Shown in pieces: positions 59,588 to 64,000 of a stretch of DNA of 64,000 bases. Made by a program: the position numbers and the translations under genes. How positions within the stretch are numbered: the stretch's first letter is position 1; every line of letters starts with the position of its first letter. The notes under the pieces are model-generated. The model saw nothing but the letters and a program-made list of their open reading frames with translations, made no database searches and was not told the DNA's origin. This stretch comes from Weissella thailandensis (GTDB taxonomy: Bacteria; Bacillota; Bacilli; Lactobacillales; Lactobacillaceae). The stretch is from the NCBI RefSeq assembly GCF_005405465.1, contig NZ_BJEC01000001.1:134591-198590 (forward strand), given 5' to 3'.

Positions 59588-59825
59588 TCAACTCACCGCC
59601 CTCATTGTCAGTTTGTGATTCGATTGGTGAAACTTGCTCGATAAACTTTTCAACATCTACTAAGTCTTCTGTTTGCAAATGTTGTTGTAGCTTTTGCACC
59701 AACTCTAACTCCACCTGTTTCTTAAGGTCGGCTACTTCACCTTTAAGTGTTGTCACCTTTTCTTGGGCATTTTCTAATTCGTCCTGTTTCTTTGCTAAAC
59801 GTGCTGCTAATTTCTTTGATACCAT
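59577..59825 (-). CDS. Small coiled-coil protein heading the transfer operon
   Basis: An 82-residue protein: a basic N-terminal helix (KKLAARLAKKQDELENAQEK) with heptads to about residue 50, then an acidic tail. It overlaps the toprim/ArdC gene by 11 bases. The start has a modest GGGGGA ribosome binding site. Family not recognised. Confidence 0.6.
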   Translation of the reverse strand: MVSKKLAARLAKKQDELENAQEKVTTLKGEVADLKKQVELELVQKLQQHLQTEDLVDVEKFIEQVSPIESQTDNEGGELNDD

Positions 59826-59847
59826 GTGTCAATTCCCCCATTACTTT

Positions 59848-59914
59848 TTTGTTTTGATTAACTATGGTTATCGTAACTGAATTTAAAAGGCCAATGTAAA
59901 AACGCCCCACCCTT
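59848..59914 (-). repeat. Leader repeat copy 3 with operator-like motif
   Basis: It matches 47244-47315 almost base for base (TTTTGATTAACTATGGTTA ... AAAACGCCCCACCC) and lies upstream of the large transfer operon. Confidence 0.75.
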
Positions 59915-59954
59915 TTATGACCACTAAAATCAAATCTTTAATACAAAAACAAAC

Positions 59955-60003
59955 AAAATAAAACTCCACAAATATTGGATATTTTTCCAATACTTGTGGA
60001 GCT
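59955..60003 (-). terminator. Terminator below the interrupted small gene
   Basis: CTCCACAA-AT-ATTGGA pairs with TCCAAT-AC-TTGTGGAG (one mismatch), with A/T runs on both sides. It separates this unit from the transfer operon. Confidence 0.85.
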
Positions 60004-60015
60004 ATTTTGTTCATA

Positions 60016-60414
60016 TTAACTAGCAATTAACTGTATGGCCTTTTGATAATACTCTTCTGAATAAGCAATAACACATGACAAAATCCACCTGCCCTCATCA
60101 TCCGTAATATTTGTGGCCAATACTCGACGCAAGTCCTATACAACTTCTGGAATTGACTTCGGATTATGTTGCTTATCAATATATGCTAATACTTTTCCCT
60201 CATTTTTTTGATCATTAGTTAGCTGAATCATTGTTTTTCCTAAATCAAAGGTTTCTTCTGGTTCAACATACACTTGCTCAATATGATTAAATTCATCCGG
60301 ATCAACTTGATTGCCCTTTTGAATCTCTCTCAAATAAGCTAATTTCCCTTTTGGTGACAGATTATTGTATATTTGATCGTTTTTAAATAAGATAGTTTTT
60401 CCCTTCCCAGTCAT
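60016..60414 (-). pseudogene. Small gene interrupted by an in-frame amber codon
   Basis: The 92-residue frame (60136-60414, MTGKGKTILFKNDQIYNN...) ends at TAG. The same frame continues for 39 well-formed codons (DLRRVLATNITDDEGRWILS ... AIQLIAS) to a TAA at 60016, just before the terminator. The simplest reading is one ancestral gene of 132 codons with a nonsense mutation; the 92-residue product could still function. No ribosome binding site is clear. Family not recognised. Confidence 0.55.
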
Positions 60415-60490
60415 TAAAAATTCAACTTAATAATGCATCTATGATTCGTATGCTATCGAAATAATAAAATATATTCAAGTCGTTACTATG

Positions 60491-60690
60491 TACCCCAGTC
60501 CCCGCCAGCGGGGGTCTAAGCAGGCCTACGCCTGCCAACCACCTGATGACACTGGGTCTGCCTTATGTGCCTATCATTTATAGCAGGCACCAGTTAGTCC
60601 TAAGTCGCCAAGCTACTAAGGATAACTAGGACAAAGTACAAGGGTAAATAGCACGGCTACGCCGCCCTTGTACTTTGTCCCGGTACCTGC
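60491..60690 (+). other. GC-rich structured noncoding element E1
   Basis: The hairpins in order are CCCCGC-CA-GCGGGG (60500-60513), GCAGGC-CTAC-GCCTGC (60520-60535), a long imperfect hairpin (about 60550-60593), and GTTAGTCCT pairing with AGGATAAC. The last is a 16-bp perfect stem (60629-60644 with 60665-60680) whose loop contains TAAATAGCA and a CGGC-TAC-GCCG mini-hairpin. The first and last hairpins recur in element E2. No coding frame is supported from 60415 to 60787. Confidence 0.75.
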
Positions 60691-60717
60691 AAAAAATTTC
60701 CCGTCACAACGACAAAC

Positions 60718-60741
60718 CCAGCGACAACAGGTGGTCGCTGG
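60718..60741 (+). other. Hairpin between E1 and the small-protein cluster
   Basis: CCAGCGAC and GTCGCTGG are perfect 8-bp arms with an 8-base loop, enclosed by AAAATTT / AAATTTTT tracts, 47 bases before the next start codon. Confidence 0.55.
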
Positions 60742-60787
60742 CAGAAAAATTTTTATAGGTTACCTGGCCTAAGCAAGGAGTTTTAGT

Positions 60788-61012
60788 ATGTCACAAAACA
60801 CAACCGACCTTTCATTGTCTATTTTTTCATGGCGTGGAGACCGTCCAACACCAGTCCCTTTTCCTGAACATGACGAAAGTTATTCCGACGTTGATTTATC
60901 AACCAAAGAAGTTGATGATTTAATTTTTCACTTAATTGTTGCACAAGCTAGAGATGAACAAATCACTATCAGATTAGCTAATGACGAATTTCAAGGTTTT
61001 AAATTAGGATAG
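60788..61012 (+). CDS. Small acidic protein, first of cluster 1
   Basis: A 74-residue soluble acidic protein (MSQNTTDLSLSIFSWRGDRP ...). AAGGAG precedes the ATG. It opens a four-gene plus-strand cluster directly after element E1. No family is recognised. Small acidic proteins in such positions on conjugative elements are often anti-defence or DNA-mimic proteins, but there is no direct evidence here. Confidence 0.7.
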   Translation: MSQNTTDLSLSIFSWRGDRPTPVPFPEHDESYSDVDLSTKEVDDLIFHLIVAQARDEQITIRLANDEFQGFKLG

Positions 61013-61021
61013 GAGTTAAAA

Positions 61022-61441
61022 ATGACAAAAACTTATTATGATGATTTTACAAAATTGCCCTTAACAAAAATGGCGCAAGCTATGTCAGATATTACTTATG
61101 GTTACCAGGAAACCCAAGTACCAAAGGAGCATTACAAAAAAGCTTTATCAACTGGTTATGAAGAACTGGTTTCCGCCAACGTTAGCGTAAAACTGGTTGA
61201 AACCATTTATAACATGTTGAACGGCTTGCAAAAAGAAAGTCCTCGATTGTTCTACCAAGCGCTTGTACTACTTGATATGGGCATTAAGCCAAGTACCATG
61301 TCAGCACAACAATACCAAGCCCTAGCGCTAGTATCAGACGACTTTGAACAAAACAAAAAGGCGCACATGTTAAACGCTCAAACATATGAAACCTTTAATG
61401 ACGTGTTATTAAATGGCACAACCTACCACTTTAACAACTAA
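61022..61441 (+). CDS. Unrecognised 139-residue protein of cluster 1
   Basis: A soluble, helical protein (MTKTYYDDFTKLPLTKMAQA ...) with a C-terminal segment rich in Gln, Asn and Tyr. TAGGAG lies just before the ATG, 9 bases after the previous gene. There is no membrane segment or catalytic motif. Confidence 0.7.
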   Translation: MTKTYYDDFTKLPLTKMAQAMSDITYGYQETQVPKEHYKKALSTGYEELVSANVSVKLVETIYNMLNGLQKESPRLFYQALVLLDMGIKPSTMSAQQYQALALVSDDFEQNKKAHMLNAQTYETFNDVLLNGTTYHFNN

Positions 61442-61453
61442 GGAGAATTGACC

Positions 61454-61639
61454 ATGAAATGTCGTGTAGTATTTGAAGAGTATCGCAAAAAAGAAGTTGA
61501 ACTTGAGATGACCCCAGAAATGAATATTGACGACCTAGACGAAAAAGCCATGACAATGTATGACAACGGCGAAATCGTTCTAACCCCCGACGATATGCAA
61601 TCTGTTCACTTCCATGTTAAAAACGATTTTGAAAGGTAA
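61454..61639 (+). CDS. DpnD/PcfM-like small acidic protein (paralogue 1)
   Basis: A 61-residue acidic protein. The pattern VVFEEYRKKEVELEM, then DIDDLDEKA-type acidic helix, then NGEIVLTPDDMQSVHFHV resembles the DpnD/PcfM small-protein family found on mobile elements. It is clearly related to the next gene. AGGAGAA precedes ATG 61454. The family call is by pattern only. Confidence 0.6.
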   Translation: MKCRVVFEEYRKKEVELEMTPEMNIDDLDEKAMTMYDNGEIVLTPDDMQSVHFHVKNDFER

Positions 61640-61651
61640 TTAAGGTAATTC

Positions 61652-61846
61652 ATGAAAAAAGATATAATAGTAACTTATGAAGAAACGCTAACACAGACGG
61701 TCACGCTAACAGTCGACGACGAAAAAGATATTGATGAACAAGCCCGGCAAGCTTACCTAGACGAAAAAATCGTCCTGGATAGCAACGACTTACAGTATGC
61801 TCAATTTGAGATTGAGACACCATTTAGCGACTGGATGACAATCTAA
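61652..61846 (+). CDS. DpnD/PcfM-like small acidic protein (paralogue 2)
   Basis: A 64-residue acidic protein sharing the V-x-YEE ... V-x-L ... DID-x2-A ... IVL-x3-D-x-Q-x3-F pattern with the preceding gene, so the two arose by tandem duplication. It starts 12 bases later with a weak ribosome binding site (TAAGGT). Function unknown. Confidence 0.6.
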   Translation: MKKDIIVTYEETLTQTVTLTVDDEKDIDEQARQAYLDEKIVLDSNDLQYAQFEIETPFSDWMTI

Positions 61847-61853
61847 GAACCAG

Positions 61854-61868
61854 GGGCGCACTGCGCCC
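61854..61868 (+). terminator. GC-rich hairpin after cluster 1
   Basis: GGGCGCA-C-TGCGCCC forms a tight stem 8 bases after the last gene, but the following T tract is poor. Confidence 0.45.
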
Positions 61869-61878
61869 TTCTCTGCAT

Positions 61879-62105
61879 ACCCCAGTCCCCGCCAAGCGGG
61901 GTTCCAATACTACCCCTGTCCCCTAAAACAAGGGGAACAAATGGTTTCACGTTGTTCAACACTGCTCAATTTACTAACATTTCCTTTTGCCATCCAAACG
62001 ATAAAACAGCCAGTGACTGCTAAGGACTACGTCCTAAGCAGCACTAGACCAAATAACAAAGGTAAATAACACGGCGTTGCCGCCCTTGTTATTTGGCCCG
62101 CCTGT
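61879..62105 (+). other. GC-rich structured noncoding element E2
   Basis: It shares with E1 the opening TACCCCAGTCCCCGCCA plus the CCCCGC / GCGGGG hairpin (61887-61901), and the closing hairpin (62049-62062 with 62083-62096) with loop TAAATAACACGGC-GTT-GCCG. Between them are other stems, including CTGCTAAGGAC-TAC-GTCCTAAGCAG (one mismatch). Stem pairs differ from E1 in a compensatory way. No gene is supported from 61847 to 62188. Confidence 0.75.
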
Positions 62106-62118
62106 TTAATTGTCCTCC

Positions 62119-62148
62119 TGTCAAAATGAAATAAACGTTAGTTAATTA
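62119..62148. promoter_or_regulatory. Operator-like motif, site D
   Basis: TGTCAAAATGAAATAAACG then TTAGTTAATTA is the inverted, nearly identical copy of site B at 47513-47545. It lies 40 bases before the next gene. Confidence 0.6.
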
Positions 62149-62188
62149 AGCAATTGACCAACAGAAAAAATTTAGGAGGTAATAACAC

Positions 62189-62467
62189 ATGATTCAAACA
62201 AACATCATAACACCCGAAAATACATATCAACTGGTTGTACAACACACAACCAATCAAATAAGTTTTGGTATTTTTACACCGGCTTTTGGTCAGACAACTT
62301 TTCGTTTATTCGTGAGCGATTTAGCTACTGCAAATTACTTTACGCAATATTTAGCTGGTATCCTTGCTTTAACTTTTCAAAAACATATGTCGAACGTCAA
62401 CTTTTTATCTCAATTACAAAAACTAATTAATAAACAACTTGCTAATTGGCAGGTAACGAATCAATAG
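62189..62467 (+). CDS. Unrecognised 92-residue protein of cluster 2
   Basis: A soluble, nearly neutral protein (MIQTNIITPENTYQLVVQHT ...) with beta strands at the start and amphipathic helices later. TAGGAGGT precedes the ATG. It is the first gene after element E2. No family is recognised. Confidence 0.7.
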   Translation: MIQTNIITPENTYQLVVQHTTNQISFGIFTPAFGQTTFRLFVSDLATANYFTQYLAGILALTFQKHMSNVNFLSQLQKLINKQLANWQVTNQ

Positions 62468-62631
62468 ATTTACCCGTGGGTCATTTCAACAGCTTATTCA
62501 CAAAAAATGATATAGTGAAAATAACTTAAAAATTATGGAAAGTGGCCGCCTTAAAGATCGCCTTGGCATCCTCCTTGCGTCATAGATTGATGCGATAAAC
62601 TATACTAATGAACTACTGCAAATTGCCAGGA

Positions 62632-62658
62632 ATCCTAACTACGACATACAGTTAGGAT
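62632..62658. promoter_or_regulatory. Perfect inverted repeat before the small membrane protein gene
   Basis: ATCCTAACT and AGTTAGGAT are separated by 9 bases, about 40 bases before the start codon. It may be an operator or RNA hairpin. The rest of 62468-62698 shows no gene. Confidence 0.5.
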
Positions 62659-62698
62659 ACATATATCTTTAGAACCCCCATGAAAGGAGGCAACATAT

Positions 62699-62923
62699 AT
62701 GATTAGTTTTATTATTGTAATTGGTAGTTATATAGCCGGATTATTAATCGGTTTGATATATCGAATAGCTGTTTGGTGTGTATTGATTCCTTTGGAATTG
62801 ATTTGGTGGTTAATCAAAAAGATTGGTGTCGACTTAATCTGTGCCATTTCCTTCTGTATTGGGTACATTTGGAGTTATATCCGAAATCGGTGGCAAAATT
62901 ACCAAGCACAAAAGTCAGTATAA
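62699..62923 (+). CDS. Small two-helix membrane protein
   Basis: A 74-residue protein with hydrophobic helices at about residues 3-20 and 26-58, broken by a lysine pair, and a basic C-terminal tail. AAAGGAGG lies 8 bases before the ATG. No family is recognised. Confidence 0.7.
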   Translation: MISFIIVIGSYIAGLLIGLIYRIAVWCVLIPLELIWWLIKKIGVDLICAISFCIGYIWSYIRNRWQNYQAQKSV

Positions 62924-62948
62924 AAGTATCCAAAAAAGGAGCCAACAA

Positions 62949-63111
62949 ATGAAATTAACCAACGATCAGCAAAAAGAACAAGATAAGTATGATAAATCAA
63001 AAGATGAAAATATCGAAACTTTACTTGAATAACTTGGTAAAGCAACCCAATCCCTGCCTAAAAAAGAAGTTTCCCAAAGAGATCTAACAAAAATGATTCA
63101 AAACAATGAAT
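62949..63111 (+). pseudogene. Short gene interrupted by an in-frame TAA
   Basis: AAAAGGAG precedes an ATG at 62949 that encodes 27 charged residues (MKLTNDQQKEQDKYDKSKDE...) and stops at TAA. The frame then continues for 26 codons (LGKATQSLPKKEVSQRDLTK...) to TAG at 63109. This looks like a 54-codon gene with a nonsense change. Confidence 0.5.
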
Positions 63112-63201
63112 AGTAAAACAATTGGTCTAGATTGTGAAATTTACAAGGATAACTACTTTGTGAAAGAACAAAATCAACTAAAAATGCTCCTATGTCAATA
63201 A
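63106..63201 (+). pseudogene. 5' fragment of a gene cut by the IS3 element
   Basis: ATG at 63106 overlaps the end of the previous frame and encodes MNSKTIGLDCEIYKDNYFVK and a few more residues before running into the IS3-family end near 63194. The original product is not recognised. Confidence 0.4.
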
Positions 63202-64000
63202 ATGGCACATCTTTTTCTAAACACTCGTCCTAATTCTGTCGGAATTAAACCAACTGATGTAATTTGAAGTTCGGATTACCAAGTCCTCAAAATTGGGAAA
63301 AGTTGTTTGAAAGGCAAACTCTCTCTTCAACAATGAGTGAAAAGCTTCAATTGGCCCATTATCATAAGGATAACCTTGTTTTGAGTATGAGTGGCTAATC
63401 TGATGCCGTTCAAGTAAAGTTTCAACTTCGTTGCTGGTGTACTGTGAACCCATGTCAGAGTGAAAATATTGTGGCTTTTGATGACATTCAAGCGCCTGAT
63501 TAATCGTTTCTACAACTAACGTCGCCTCCATCTGACGACCAATCTTGAAAGCAAGGACTTGATGAACCTTTGGTTCGTAAATAGAACTGAGATAAACCCA
63601 GGTTCCTGGACGTAATTCCAAATAAGTAATGTCAGCACGACATATCCTTGCATTGGGCTGGTGCTTGATTAAATTGGGGCGTTGTGAATGATCCACATGA
63701 GTGCCAGGTTTTTTAAATCGCCGATTCATTAAAGAGTGAATCTCCATTTCCCTCATTAATCGTAAAATTCGTTTTGACCCAACACAGATGCCTGACTTGC
63801 GAAGCACCATCGTTATTCGTGGATAACCATAGGCACGATAATTATTTTCCCAAATCAATTTAATTTTTTCTTTGAGCTGATTATCAACACGTTCGTGTTG
63901 ACTAGGTTGATATCTTTTCCAATGGTAATAGGTGCTGCGCGGTAATTTCAGTGCCGAAAGAATAATTGATAAGCGGTGTCGCAATAACTGATCTTCTATG
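63194..64000 (-). mobile_element. IS3-family insertion sequence, truncated by the window edge
   Basis: It carries the OrfB transposase on the minus strand. The left end is placed near TGTCAATAAATGG, about 20 bases beyond the OrfB stop, because IS3 ends usually begin with TG. The other end is outside the window. Confidence 0.6.
63217..64000 (-). CDS. IS3-family transposase OrfB, 5' end outside window
   Basis: At least 260 residues of an IS3/IS150-type DDE transposase. The HTH_21-like helper region is KLIWENNYRAYGYPRITMVL. The catalytic residues are D in CRADITYLEL, D in FHSDMGSQYTS, and E in NGPIEAFHSLLKRE. The frame is open to the window edge; OrfB is normally made as a frameshift product with OrfA, which would lie beyond it. 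Confidence 0.92.
   Translation of the reverse strand, partial: IEDQLLRHRLSIILSALKLPRSTYYHWKRYQPSQHERVDNQLKEKIKLIWENNYRAYGYPRITMVLRKSGICVGSKRILRLMREMEIHSLMNRRFKKPGTHVDHSQRPNLIKHQPNARICRADITYLELRPGTWVYLSSIYEPKVHQVLAFKIGRQMEATLVVETINQALECHQKPQYFHSDMGSQYTSNEVETLLERHQISHSYSKQGYPYDNGPIEAFHSLLKREFAFQTTFPNFEDLVIRTSNYISWFNSDRIRTSV

Larger units (their letters stand above)
38050..64000. mobile_element. Conjugative element (integrated plasmid or ICE), right end outside window
   Basis: From here to the window end the genes are of transfer, partition and plasmid type: VirB3/B4/B6/D4-like proteins, a wall hydrolase, ParA with an RHH partner, a toprim/ArdC protein and small acidic proteins. Housekeeping genes stop at 36.2 kb. 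No integrase, relaxase or replication initiator is seen, so the mode of integration and mobilisation cannot be judged. The left limit is placed at the IS30/terminator junction by inference. Confidence 0.75.

Noticed and set aside
62536..62586. 16-codon frame starting MESGRLKDRLG
   Set aside because: No ribosome binding site, very short, and in a region with several inverted repeats that explains its GC content.

Overview
The window joins a low-GC Gram-positive chromosome to a conjugative element. Gene content and order (dinG-ypmB-asnS-dnaD, ponA-recU, ypsA-gpsB-rnpB-ypsC, pcrA-ligA-camS, uvrB, hit/ecsAB-trmB) are those of Bacillota. The class-B-type RNase P RNA, PepV, CamS and the IS30/IS3 elements point to a lactic acid bacterium of the Lactobacillaceae. 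Weissella or Leuconostoc relatives seem the best fit, but this genus-level guess is inference from gene content and AT-rich composition.

Left region (1-36.2 kb) is chromosomal. It starts inside dinG, then carries translation, replication and cell-wall genes up to rnpB, the pcrA-ligA-camS operon, uvrB, a POT-family peptide transporter, hit with the divergent ecsAB-trmB, yslB, a degenerate ADP-ribosylglycohydrolase-like gene, an AEC carrier, an unrecognised 49-residue gene and pepV. A TPP riboswitch follows in front of thiD-tenA, then a thiamine-binding-type protein, a CcpA-controlled OFA-family transporter and a TraX-like membrane protein. Last comes an oligosaccharide locus: an oligo-1,6-glucosidase and MFS transporter operon, divergent from a LacI-type regulator, with a visible cre site and operator. 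Most units end in clear Rho-independent terminators.

Junction (36.2-38.2 kb): a gene-free AT-rich stretch with an orphan cre-like site, an intact IS30-family transposase, and a minus-strand terminator that closes the transfer operon.

Right region (38-64 kb) is a plasmid-like conjugative element. Minus-strand operons encode a Gram-positive type IV secretion system: TrsC/VirB3-like, TrsD, TrsE/VirB4, a lysozyme-M23 wall hydrolase, a tethered thioredoxin, VirB8-like anchored proteins, a VirB2-like pilin candidate, a VirB6-like channel protein and a VirD4-like coupling protein. The same operons carry a Clp-like double AAA+ ATPase and a toprim/ArdC/metallopeptidase fusion. A plus-strand ParA plus ribbon-helix-helix partition pair sits in the middle, flanked by palindromic iterons. 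Further right, two plus-strand clusters of small, mostly acidic proteins are each preceded by a GC-rich structured element. The two elements share a loop and show compensatory stem changes. A short operator-like motif recurs at four places and a longer leader repeat at three operon heads, which suggests element-wide coordinated control. No relaxase, replication initiator or integrase is visible, and the window ends inside an IS3-family transposase that has cut into a gene. The structured elements with their small-protein clusters are the most interesting undescribed feature.
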